Assembly: GCF_900115955.1 (NCBI RefSeq)
Contig: NZ_FOYL01000006.1
Coordinates: 401,849 to 465,848 of the forward strand
Length of the DNA: 64,000 bases
Direction of reading: 5' to 3'
From: Lentzea waywayandensis
GTDB taxonomy: Bacteria; Actinomycetota; Actinomycetes; Mycobacteriales; Pseudonocardiaceae
A program made the translations under genes and the position numbers. Position 1 is the stretch's first letter. Each line of letters opens with the position of its first letter. The notes beneath the pieces were generated by a model. The model worked only from the letters and a program-made list of their open reading frames with translations. It made no database searches and was not told where the DNA came from. Shown here one piece after another: positions 24,072-31,714 of the stretch.

Positions 24072-24464
24072 GTGATCGACAAGGTGGCTTGGATCTATCT
24101 GAACGACGGCCGCGTGCTCGGCACCCGGTCGGCAGGCAAGGACACGTACTACCTGCCCGGCGGCAAGCGCGAGCCGGGGGAGTCCGACGTCGAGACGCTC
24201 GTGCGCGAGATCCGCGAGGAGCTGTCCGTCGAGATCGACGCGGCGTCGGCGAAGCACCTGGGGACGTTCGAAGCGCAGGCACACGGCCACACGTCGGGGG
24301 TGACCGTGCGCATGACCTGCTACACCGCGTCGTTCGACGGGGAACCGGTGGCGTCGGCCGAGATCGAGGAACTCGCCTGGCTCACCACCGCCGACGCGGA
24401 CCGGATCTCACCGGTCGACCGGATCATCTTCGCCCACCTGAACGAGGCAGGGCTTCTTCGCTGA
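24072..24464 (+). CDS. Nudix hydrolase
   Basis: This 130-aa protein has a complete Nudix box (GGKREPGESDVETLVREIREELSVEI, about 31-56), the motif that binds Mg2+ and hydrolyses nucleoside diphosphates linked to another group. The substrate cannot be read from the sequence. GTG 24072 begins the protein 10 nt after the azoreductase stop without a clear ribosome site, so translation is probably coupled. Linkage to azoR may indicate oxidised-nucleotide clean-up under the same stress, which is an inference. A hairpin terminator follows at 24483. Confidence 0.9.
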   Translation: MIDKVAWIYLNDGRVLGTRSAGKDTYYLPGGKREPGESDVETLVREIREELSVEIDAASAKHLGTFEAQAHGHTSGVTVRMTCYTASFDGEPVASAEIEELAWLTTADADRISPVDRIIFAHLNEAGLLR

Positions 24465-24482
24465 CCCTCTGAAACGCGAGAA

Positions 24483-24503
24483 GAGGAGAGCGCTGCTCTC
24501 CTC
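24483..24503 (+). terminator. Hairpin terminator after Nudix gene
   Basis: A perfect 9-bp stem GAGGAGAGC/GCTCTCCTC with a 3-nt loop lies 18 nt past the Nudix stop. No T run follows, which is usual in high-GC actinomycetes. Confidence 0.6.
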
Positions 24504-24522
24504 CCACTTCAACATATAGCGC

Positions 24523-24551
24523 ACCCGGGGTCTTGCCACAAGACCCCGGGT
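24523..24551 (+). promoter_or_regulatory. RAE-like inverted repeat upstream of rox
   Basis: A perfect 12-bp dyad (24523-24534 / 24540-24551) has the core GGGGTCTTG-CCA-CAAGACCCC, 55 nt before the rifamycin monooxygenase start. The rifamycin-associated element (RAE) found before rifamycin resistance genes is a GGGG-CTTG...CAAG-CCCC inverted repeat. This site has the same half-sites with one extra base in each arm. A terminator is the alternative. Confidence 0.6.
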
Positions 24552-24606
24552 GTACTTCATCATTTCCCAGCCAACGTCATCTACCTGGGGAAATGGGGAA
24601 GACTCC

Positions 24607-26037
24607 ATGATCGACGTCATCATCGCCGGCGGTGGACCGACCGGCATGATGCTGGCCGGCGAACTGCGGCTGCGCGGCGTGAGCGTGGTGGTGCTGGAAC
24701 GGGATCCGGAGCCGACAAAGGTCGTCCGGGCGCTCGGCCTGCACGCGCGCAGCATCGAGATCCTGGACCAGCGCGGCATCGCCGACCGGTTCCTGACAGC
24801 AGGCCAGACGCACCCGCTGGCCGGGTTCTTCGCGGGCATCGACAAGCCCGCGCCGGAACGGCTGAACACGAAGTACCCGGTCGTCCTCGGCCTGCCGCAG
24901 CCGAACATCGAGCGCCTGCTCACCGAGCACGCCGTCGAGGCCGGCGCCGAGATCCGGCGCGGCAGCACGGTGACCGCGTTCGCGCAGGACGACGAGGGTG
25001 TGACCGTCGACCTGGCGGACGGCACGTCGTTGCGGACGCGGTACCTGGTCGGCTGCGACGGCGGCCGCAGCACCGTGCGGAAGCTGGCCGGCATCGACTT
25101 CCCCGGCGAGCCGTCGCGGGTGGAGACGCTGCTGGGGGAGATGGAGATCGGCATCCCCTGGGAGGAGGCGATGCCGCTGATGCTGGAGGTCCGCAAGACC
25201 CAGAAGCGGTTCGGCATCGGACCGATCGGCGGCACCGCGACGTACCGCGTCATCGTGCCCGCCGAGGGGGTGAACGAGGACCGTGCGGTCGTGCCGACCC
25301 TGGACGACTTCAAGGAGCAGCTCGTCAAGATCGCCGGGACCGACTTCGGCGTGCACGCGCCGCGGTGGATGTCCCGCTTCGGCGACGCCACCCGGCAGGC
25401 CGAGCGCTACCGGTCCGGCCGCGTGTTCCTCGCCGGCGACGCGGCGCACGTTCACCCGCCGACCGGCGGCCAGGGGCTCAACCTCGGCGTGCAGGACGCG
25501 TTCAACCTGGGCTGGAAGCTCGCCGCGGCCGTGCACGGCTGGGCTCCCGCGGATCTGCTCGACACCTACGAGGCCGAACGGCATCCGGTCGCCGAGGAGG
25601 TGCTGAACAACACCCGTGCGCAGATCGAACTGATGAAGGTCGAGCCGGGACCGCAGGCGGTGCGGCGGCTGTTCACCGAGCTCGTGCAGTTCGAGGAGGT
25701 CAACCGCCACCTGATCGAAAAGATCATCGCGGTCTCCGTCCGGTACGACCTCGGCTCGGAGAACGACCTGGTGGGCAGGCGGATCGGCGACCTCGCGCTC
25801 AAACGCGGCGGGCTCTACGACCAGATGCACGCCGGTCGCGGCATCCTGCTCGACCAGGCAGGGACGTTGTCGGCCGGCGGCTGGGCGGATCGCGTCGACC
25901 ACGTCGTGGACGTCAGCGAGGACCTCGACGCGCCCGCCGTGCTGCTGCGGCCGGACGGGCACGTGGCGTGGGCCGGCGACGACCAGGCAGCCCTGGAAGG
26001 GGAGTTGGCCCGCTGGTTCGGGGCGGCTGCCGGCTGA
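24607..26037 (+). CDS. rox: Rifamycin (rifampin) monooxygenase
   Basis: This 476-aa class A flavoprotein monooxygenase closely matches the Streptomyces Rox family as I know it. Shared stretches include the N-terminus MIDVIIAGGGPTGMMLAGEL, then TKVVRALGLHARSIEILDQRG, LVGCDGGRSTVRKL, and the GD motif LAGDAAHVHPPTGGQGLNLG near 275-295. The C-terminus carries ADRVDHVVDVSEDLDAPAVL. Rox hydroxylates the rifamycin naphthyl ring and linearises the ansa chain, giving resistance. GGGGAAG 6 nt upstream supports ATG 24607. The RAE-like repeat in the leader suggests induction by rifamycins. It is monocistronic. Confidence 0.88.
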   Translation: MIDVIIAGGGPTGMMLAGELRLRGVSVVVLERDPEPTKVVRALGLHARSIEILDQRGIADRFLTAGQTHPLAGFFAGIDKPAPERLNTKYPVVLGLPQPNIERLLTEHAVEAGAEIRRGSTVTAFAQDDEGVTVDLADGTSLRTRYLVGCDGGRSTVRKLAGIDFPGEPSRVETLLGEMEIGIPWEEAMPLMLEVRKTQKRFGIGPIGGTATYRVIVPAEGVNEDRAVVPTLDDFKEQLVKIAGTDFGVHAPRWMSRFGDATRQAERYRSGRVFLAGDAAHVHPPTGGQGLNLGVQDAFNLGWKLAAAVHGWAPADLLDTYEAERHPVAEEVLNNTRAQIELMKVEPGPQAVRRLFTELVQFEEVNRHLIEKIIAVSVRYDLGSENDLVGRRIGDLALKRGGLYDQMHAGRGILLDQAGTLSAGGWADRVDHVVDVSEDLDAPAVLLRPDGHVAWAGDDQAALEGELARWFGAAAG

Positions 26038-26135
26038 GCACCCGGCGCGGGCACGGGGAGCCCCGTCCGCTCGTCCGGGACGTTCGCTGAGGTCACCCGT
26101 TCGAGGGCCGGAGGCGCTTTGTCACACTGTGCGGC

Positions 26136-27086
26136 GTGTCCGAGCCGATGACAGCCGTGCTGCTGCGCGCAGCCGAGCTCACCGCCTCAGGGAAGCCGCG
26201 GCAGGCGATCGACCTGTTGCGGCCCCTCGTGGCGGCGAATCCTCGGCACGCCGAGGCGTGGTGCCGGCTCGCCGCCGCCCACCTCGACCTCGGCGAGGCG
26301 GACCAGGCGCTCGACTCGGCCAAGCGCGCGATGGTGCTCGACGGCGAGCCCGCCTGGCCGCAGCGGCTCGCGGCCCTGGCGCTGAGCGACCTCGGCCGGC
26401 ACCAGGAGGCGGCGGTCGCGGCGCGGGAGTCCGTGCGGCGCAAGCCCGGCGACTGGCGTTGCTACGTCGTGCTCGCCGAGGTCCTCGCGGACAACCCGGA
26501 CGGCGCCGTGGAGGCGTTCGACACGGCCCTGCACGCCTCCCAGCTCGCGCCGACCGAGGCACGGGCGTTCCAGGTGCTCGGCGACGCGGCGCTGCGCATG
26601 CGCGACTGGGGCACCGCTGAGCACGCCTACCGGACGGCGATCAAGCTCGACCCGTCCGACGCGGACTCCAAGGCGAACCTCGCGACCGTGCAACGGCGGC
26701 GTTCGTCCCGGCCCACCCAGCTGCAGCTGAACAAGGTGCAGGTGTGGCGAGCGCTGCGCATGCTCTCGTTGTTGCTGGTCGGCGGCGGTTTACTCGCGTT
26801 GATCGCCGGCATGCCCAGGCCGACGCCCTACCTGGGGTTCTTCACCGGCGCGCTGGTGCTGTGCTGCCTGGTCGTGGCGTTGCGGCTGCGTCCGTTCAAG
26901 CTGCTCTTCAGCCTGCGCAAGCTCGCCGTGACGGTGTCCCTGCTCGCGGCATCGGCCCTGATCCTGGTCGGCTGGACCGTCGCGTTGTTCTTCGGGGCCA
27001 CCACGATGCAGCCACTTGTGCTTTCCTGGTTGTGCGCTGTCGTGGGGGGAGCGCTCGTCTACGTCGGTGGAGGCAGGAAGCGGTGA
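26136..27086 (+). CDS. TPR-repeat membrane protein
   Basis: This 316-aa protein has about 190 residues of tetratricopeptide repeats (AWCRLAAAHLDLGEADQALDSAKRAMVLD, AFQVLGDAALRMRDWGTAEHAYRTAIKLDP). Four hydrophobic segments then lie between about 205 and 310. The topology suggests cytoplasmic TPRs anchored to the membrane and acting as a protein-interaction platform. GTG 26136 starts the frame. The stop overlaps the next gene by 1 nt (TGATG), so the two are coupled. It is not recognised as a named family. Confidence 0.8.
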   Translation: MSEPMTAVLLRAAELTASGKPRQAIDLLRPLVAANPRHAEAWCRLAAAHLDLGEADQALDSAKRAMVLDGEPAWPQRLAALALSDLGRHQEAAVAARESVRRKPGDWRCYVVLAEVLADNPDGAVEAFDTALHASQLAPTEARAFQVLGDAALRMRDWGTAEHAYRTAIKLDPSDADSKANLATVQRRRSSRPTQLQLNKVQVWRALRMLSLLLVGGGLLALIAGMPRPTPYLGFFTGALVLCCLVVALRLRPFKLLFSLRKLAVTVSLLAASALILVGWTVALFFGATTMQPLVLSWLCAVVGGALVYVGGGRKR

Positions 27087-27409
27087 TGCGTCGCAACGCG
27101 GTCGCGCTCGCGTTTCTGCTGTTCCTCGGACAGCTGTTCATCGTCGCCGCGCCCGCCGAGCCCGTCACCGCCGGTTCCGTCATCCGGCACGGCCACGACT
27201 TCGCGAACCTGCCCGTCACCGCGCCCAAACCGCACAACCCCCAGGCAGCCCAGGTCCCGCAGGCCCAGGTGCCGTCCGACGTGCCGCCGGTCGCGAAGCC
27301 CACGATGCCGCTGCGGTTCGTCGTCTCCTTCGCCCGGCGCGTGCACCGCACGCCCGAGGGCATCCGCTGGACTCCGCAGCCTGCTCGTTCGCCGCCTTCC
27401 GGTCGCTGA
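27086..27409 (+). CDS. Small exported or membrane-anchored hypothetical protein
   Basis: This 107-aa protein begins MRRNAVALAFLLFLGQLFIVAAPAEP, a signal peptide or single membrane anchor. A Pro/Gln/Ala-rich region follows and then a basic tail. AGGAAG lies 5 nt before the ATG. It is translationally coupled to the upstream TPR membrane protein and ends 42 nt before secDF, so it may share that transcript. No family or motif is recognised. The proline-rich extracellular part may span the cell wall. Confidence 0.65.
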   Translation: MRRNAVALAFLLFLGQLFIVAAPAEPVTAGSVIRHGHDFANLPVTAPKPHNPQAAQVPQAQVPSDVPPVAKPTMPLRFVVSFARRVHRTPEGIRWTPQPARSPPSGR

Positions 27410-27451
27410 ATCTCCTTTTCCAGCAACCCTCTTCGGAAGGCTCACTCACCC

Positions 27452-29605
27452 ATGTCGCGCGACAACGCGCGCCGGGGTCTTCTCGCGCGCGGTCTCATAG
27501 CGCTCGGGGTCCTCGTCGCATCCGCTTTTCTCCTGCTCACCACAGATCCCCGCCTCGGCCTCGACCTGCGTGGCGGAACCCAGATCGTTCTCGAGGCCAA
27601 GGGCGACTCCGACGCCGCCGACCGTTCCCTGGAGGTGTTGCGCCGTCGAGTCGACGCGTTGGGCGTCGCCGAACCGGTGATCGCCCGTTCCGGCGAGAAC
27701 CGCATCGTCGTCGAACTGCCCGGCGTGCAGGACCCCGCCGAGGCGGTGAAGGTCCTCGGCCAGACCGCGCAGCTCACCGTGCAGCGCAACGGCCAGACCG
27801 TCATGACCGGCGAGGGCATCTCGGACGCGCAGTCCGCGCGCAACCCGCAGGGCGCGGGTTTCGTGGTCAACGTCCAGTTCCAGGGCGAGGGCGCGAAGAC
27901 CTGGCAGAAGGTCACCGGCGAGGCGGCCTGCGAGCCGTCCGGCACTCCCGGCCGGCAGATCGCGTTCGTGCTCGACGGCAAGCCGATCTCGTCACCGGAG
28001 GTCAGCCTCGACACCCCGTGCGGCGCCGGCCAGGCAGGTGGCGCGACCACGGTCACCGGCCGTTTCTCCCAGCCGGAAGCCAAGGAACTGGCCCTGGTCA
28101 TCCGCTCCGGCGCGTTGCCGGTGCCGGTCGAGGTGATCGAACAGCGCACCGTCGGCGCGACCCTGGGCGCGGAGGCCATCGAGGCCAGCGCCAAGGCCGC
28201 GATCATCGGCATCGCGCTGACCTCGTTGTTCCTGATGTTCGCCTATCGCCTGGCCGGTTTCCTGGCCTTGGTCGCCCTGGTCGGCTACGCGGGCGTCGCC
28301 TATGCCGGGCTGCTGGCGGTGGGGGCGACGTTGACGTTGCCGGGTCTGGCCGGCTTCGTGCTGGCGATCGGAATGGCGGTCGACGCGAACGTCCTGATCT
28401 TCGAACGCGCCCGCGAGGAGTACGCCCGGAAACCCAATCTCCGCCGCGCCTCCGAGAGCGGCTTCCGCGGTGCGTTGAGCGCGATCGCCGACTCGAACGT
28501 GACGACGCTGCTGGCCGCCGGTCTGCTGTTCTGGCTGGCCACCGGCCCGGTCCGGGGCTTCGGCGTCACGCTGACCATCGGTGTGCTGGCGTCGATGTTC
28601 AGTGCTCTGGTCTTGTCGCGCGTGCTCGTGGTGTGGGCGCTCGGCACCCGTTTCGTCGGTCGGTACCCCCAGCTGAGCGGCCTGCACACGTTGGGCTGGG
28701 TCCGTCAGCGCCTGTCCGTCGTGCTGTACCGCCGCCCGTCGTTGTGGCTGATCAGCGCCGGTGCCGTGGTGCTCGTGGCGTTCGCGGGTCTCTTCGCGCG
28801 GGGCCTGAACCTGGGCGTCGAGTTCACGGGCGGCCGCATGCTCGACTTCACCGCGGGCGGCACCGTGGACGCGGGCCGCGTGCGCACCGCTTTGGGTGAT
28901 GCGGGCTTCTCCGACGTGGTCGTCTCGTCGTCGGGCAACGAGGTCTCCTTGCGCACCGGCCCGATCGACGAGGCGCAGTCCGCGCGGATCGGCCAGGTGG
29001 TGAGCTCGGCCGTCGACGGCGGCGCCCGCCAGGCGAGCAACGAGCTGATCGGCCCGTCGCTCTCGTCCGAACTGCGCCGCAACGCCGTGATCGGCCTCGC
29101 CATCGCCGTAGCCGCCCAACTCGGCTACCTGGCCATCCGGTTCGACTGGCGCCTCGGCGTGGCCACGGTCGCCGCACTGCTCAGCGACGTCCTGGTGCTG
29201 GTCGGCATCTTCGCGTGGCTGGGCAAGACCGCGGACGGCGTGTTCCTGGCGGCCCTGCTGACCGTGATCGGCTACTCGGTCAACGACTCGGTAGTCGTCT
29301 TCGACCGCCTGCGCGAACTGCGCGGCTCCCGACTGAAGGCCTCGTACCCGGACGTGGTCTCCGACGCGGTGGTCCAAACCGTGCCCCGCACCGTGAACAC
29401 CGGCATAGGCGTGCTCTTCGTCCTGGCGGCGTTGCTGGTGCTGGGTGACGGCTCGCTGGCCAACTTCGCCACCGCACTCCTGATCGGCCTGGTGGCAGGC
29501 ACGGTGTCCACAGTGGTCACCGCCGCGCCCGTCGCCATCTGGCTGGAATCGCGCTGGCCACGTCGAGCGGTTTCGAAGAAGCGCCCGGAAGGAGCGCGGG
29601 CCTGA
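27452..29605 (+). CDS. secDF: Fused protein-export membrane protein SecDF
   Basis: This 717-aa protein joins SecD and SecF in one chain. The SecD half has TM1, GLDLRGGTQIVLEAKG (about 36-51), a periplasmic P1-type region, and the conserved TM4 motif GMAVDANVLIFER. The SecF half begins near 440 with LGVEFTGGRMLDF and has TVIGYSVNDSVVVFDRLRELR. SecDF uses the proton gradient to pull exported proteins out of the SecYEG channel. Most actinobacteria have separate secD and secF beside yajC and relA. This fused gene sits outside such a cluster and is likely an additional copy. The length is close to Bacillus SecDF. Confidence 0.93.
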   Translation: MSRDNARRGLLARGLIALGVLVASAFLLLTTDPRLGLDLRGGTQIVLEAKGDSDAADRSLEVLRRRVDALGVAEPVIARSGENRIVVELPGVQDPAEAVKVLGQTAQLTVQRNGQTVMTGEGISDAQSARNPQGAGFVVNVQFQGEGAKTWQKVTGEAACEPSGTPGRQIAFVLDGKPISSPEVSLDTPCGAGQAGGATTVTGRFSQPEAKELALVIRSGALPVPVEVIEQRTVGATLGAEAIEASAKAAIIGIALTSLFLMFAYRLAGFLALVALVGYAGVAYAGLLAVGATLTLPGLAGFVLAIGMAVDANVLIFERAREEYARKPNLRRASESGFRGALSAIADSNVTTLLAAGLLFWLATGPVRGFGVTLTIGVLASMFSALVLSRVLVVWALGTRFVGRYPQLSGLHTLGWVRQRLSVVLYRRPSLWLISAGAVVLVAFAGLFARGLNLGVEFTGGRMLDFTAGGTVDAGRVRTALGDAGFSDVVVSSSGNEVSLRTGPIDEAQSARIGQVVSSAVDGGARQASNELIGPSLSSELRRNAVIGLAIAVAAQLGYLAIRFDWRLGVATVAALLSDVLVLVGIFAWLGKTADGVFLAALLTVIGYSVNDSVVVFDRLRELRGSRLKASYPDVVSDAVVQTVPRTVNTGIGVLFVLAALLVLGDGSLANFATALLIGLVAGTVSTVVTAAPVAIWLESRWPRRAVSKKRPEGARA

Positions 29606-29693
29606 CGTTCCGCCCATGCCGTGGGGTGATCGGGCCACCTGGTTCGGCGATCCTTTCGGCAACGAGTTCTTCCTAGCGCGGCTCGCTTCGTAG
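29604..29693 (+). pseudogene. C-terminal remnant of a VOC (glyoxalase-fold) protein
   Basis: In the gap after secDF one plus-strand frame reads DVPPMPWGDRATWFGDP then FGNEFFLARLAS and a stop. MPWGDRATWF-DPxGNEF is the hallmark of the last strands of vicinal-oxygen-chelate proteins, where the Glu is a metal ligand. Only about 29 codons exist, with the secDF end immediately before them. The rest of the gene is missing, so this looks like a deletion remnant. Confidence 0.5.
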
Positions 29694-29706
29694 CAAAGTA
29701 GGCGGC

Positions 29707-30867
29707 ATGACCTCCTTCGCCGCGTACCAGAACGAGATCTACCTGCAGGGGCTCGGTGGCGCCGTACCGCCGTTCACCACCGATCCGGACGCGCTGGAGC
29801 AGTCCGCGCGCGACCGGCTCGGACCGGGCCCGTTCTGGTACGTGGCGGGAGGCGCGGGCTCGAGCGCCACCGTGCGGGCGAACCGCGAGGCGTTCGACCG
29901 CGTGCGGATCGTGCCGCGGATGCTGACCAACGCGACCGAACGGCACCTCGGCGTCACCGTGCTGGGCACCGAGTTGCCCGCGCCGGTGATGCTCGCACCC
30001 GTTGGCGTGCAGTCGATTCTGCATCCGGACGGCGAGCTGGCGACCGCGCGGGCAGCGGCCGAGCTCGGGGTGCCGATGGTGCTGTCGACGGCGTCCTCGC
30101 ACACCATCGAGGAGGTCGCCGAAGCGTCCGGCGACGGGCCGCGCTGGTACCAGCTCTACTGGCCGAACGACCCCGACGTGTGCGCGTCGCTGCTGGATCG
30201 GGCGCGCAAGGCCGGGTACACGGCGCTGGTCGTCACCTTGGACACGTGGACGTTGGCGTGGCGGCCGCACGACCTGGACCAGGCCTACCTGCCGTTCCTG
30301 CGCGGGGTGGGCACGGCGATTCCGTTCAGCGACCCGGTTTTCCGCGCCGGCCTGCAGAAGTCGCCCGAGGAGGACCTGCCGATGGCGATCCTGCGGTGGG
30401 TGCAGCTGTTCACCGGCACCGACAAGTCGTGGGACCAGCTGGCGTTCCTGCGTGAGCACTGGGACGGGCCGATCGTCCTGAAAGGAATCCAGCACGCGGA
30501 CGACGCGCGCAAGGCCGTCGAGTACGGAATGGACGGTGTCGTCGTCTCGAACCACGGCGGGCGCCAGGTCGACGGCGCGGTCGGTTCGCTGGACGCGCTG
30601 CCGTCGATCGTCGAGGCGGTGGGGGAGCAGGTCGACGTGCTGTTCGACTCCGGGATCCGCACCGGCGCGGACATCGTGAAGGCGCTGGCGCTGGGCGCCA
30701 AGGCCGTGATGGTCGGGCGGCCCTTCGCGTACGGGCTGGCGCACGGCGGTCAGGTCGGCGTGAAGCACGTGCTGCGCAGCCTGCTCGCGGACTTCGACCT
30801 GACGCTCGGGCTGTCGGGTCACCGCAGCCCGGCCGACCTGGGGCCGGACGCGCTGCGGTTCTCCTGA
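29707..30867 (+). CDS. Lactate 2-monooxygenase-type alpha-hydroxy acid oxidase
   Basis: This 386-aa FMN-dependent TIM-barrel enzyme shows FMN-site LAPVGVQSILHPDGELATARAA, the YQLYWPNDPDV segment, KGIQHADDA, and the catalytic-base signature VVSNHGGRQVDGA. A C-terminal phosphate-binding DSGIRTGADIVKALALGAKAVMVGRP follows. The long N-terminus and the insertion after KAGY favour the lactate 2-monooxygenase subgroup (lactate to acetate + CO2 + H2O) over simple lactate oxidase. The assignment within the family is from resemblance only. A bidirectional terminator hairpin follows. Confidence 0.88.
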   Translation: MTSFAAYQNEIYLQGLGGAVPPFTTDPDALEQSARDRLGPGPFWYVAGGAGSSATVRANREAFDRVRIVPRMLTNATERHLGVTVLGTELPAPVMLAPVGVQSILHPDGELATARAAAELGVPMVLSTASSHTIEEVAEASGDGPRWYQLYWPNDPDVCASLLDRARKAGYTALVVTLDTWTLAWRPHDLDQAYLPFLRGVGTAIPFSDPVFRAGLQKSPEEDLPMAILRWVQLFTGTDKSWDQLAFLREHWDGPIVLKGIQHADDARKAVEYGMDGVVVSNHGGRQVDGAVGSLDALPSIVEAVGEQVDVLFDSGIRTGADIVKALALGAKAVMVGRPFAYGLAHGGQVGVKHVLRSLLADFDLTLGLSGHRSPADLGPDALRFS

Positions 30868-30870
30868 ACG

Positions 30871-30906
30871 ACGTCGGCCGGGCCGCAGCTGCGACCCGGC
30901 CGACGT
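30871..30906. terminator. Bidirectional terminator hairpin
   Basis: A perfect 12-bp stem ACGTCGGCCGGG/CCCGGCCGACGT with a 12-nt loop sits between the convergent lactate monooxygenase and espG genes. A T-rich stretch (TTCTTCTTCG) follows on the plus side. Confidence 0.7.
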
Positions 30907-30925
30907 GGCGGTTCTTCTTCGTCCC

Positions 30926-31705
30926 TTACGGCATGGTGGCGGTCATCCGCGCCAGCGTGCCGAAGTCGGCTGGCTGCACCCGCAGCCAGCCGTCGCTCTT
31001 GGCCGCGAGGTACCGCCCGCTCGGCGTGTCGATGTACGTGAGCGGGTTGGCGCAACGCTGCTTGCGACCGAGATGGTCGCGCTTGGCCGAGAAGAGCTGA
31101 CCACCACCGGTGCGCGGCTGGCTCATGATCTCGTTGAGCTGCGCGACCAACTGGTCGTTCGGCGTGCTCGTCGGTCTGCTCTGCTGCATGAACGAGCCGG
31201 TGTCCTCGTAGGACGGCTGCCGCTTCTGCTGCAGAGCCTCCTCGGGCAGCGTGATCGGGTTGCCCCTGCCCGCCGGCGTGGGCGGCAACGCGCCGACCAA
31301 CGCCTGCGGCGCCTCGTCCGCGCGCACCGGTTCGAGCACGAACTGCTGGTCCTGCGTGAGCACGATCCGCAGCGCGTCCTGGCCGTTCGACACGACCAGC
31401 ACGCTCTGCTGAGGGCCGTCCTTCAAACTGAAGAACGCCCAGTACTCCACGCCGGCCTCGACCACGAGCCGCAGCGCGTTCGCCAGATCCGGGTGGACCT
31501 GACCGCCGTGCGCGAGCCCGTACTGCTCGAGCTGCGCCCACGCCGACCGCTGCAACCGTTCGAGCTCGCTCACGTCACCCGACTCGAGGAGTCCCTCGTC
31601 GAAGTCGACCTGAGCGAGCAGCGCACGGTGCATCGTCGGCAGGCCCGCGGCCTGCCACGCCTGGTAGAGCGCCGTGACAGGGATTGCGACCCTGCTCCGC
31701 AGCAC
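30926..31705 (-). CDS. espG: ESX secretion-associated protein EspG
   Basis: This 259-aa cytoplasmic protein is of the EspG chaperone family, which binds PE/PPE-type substrates for type VII (ESX) secretion. Family-like features are the N-terminal beta strand with ALYQAWQAAGLPTMHRALL, the central YWAFFSLKDG and LRIVLTQDQQFVLEPV strands, and the C-terminal SGRYLAAKSDGWLRVQPAD. It follows the PPE-domain gene by 9 nt on the same strand, which fits a substrate-chaperone pair. No ESX core gene (eccC, eccD) lies in this window. Confidence 0.85.
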   Translation of the reverse strand: MLRSRVAIPVTALYQAWQAAGLPTMHRALLAQVDFDEGLLESGDVSELERLQRSAWAQLEQYGLAHGGQVHPDLANALRLVVEAGVEYWAFFSLKDGPQQSVLVVSNGQDALRIVLTQDQQFVLEPVRADEAPQALVGALPPTPAGRGNPITLPEEALQQKRQPSYEDTGSFMQQSRPTSTPNDQLVAQLNEIMSQPRTGGGQLFSAKRDHLGRKQRCANPLTYIDTPSGRYLAAKSDGWLRVQPADFGTLARMTATMP

Positions 31706-31714
31706 GATTCCCCC

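Noticed and set aside
24550..24606. In-frame upstream ATG extending Rox by 19 residues
   Set aside because: It begins inside the RAE-like hairpin, and the known Rox N-terminus MIDVIIAGGG with a good ribosome site starts at 24607.
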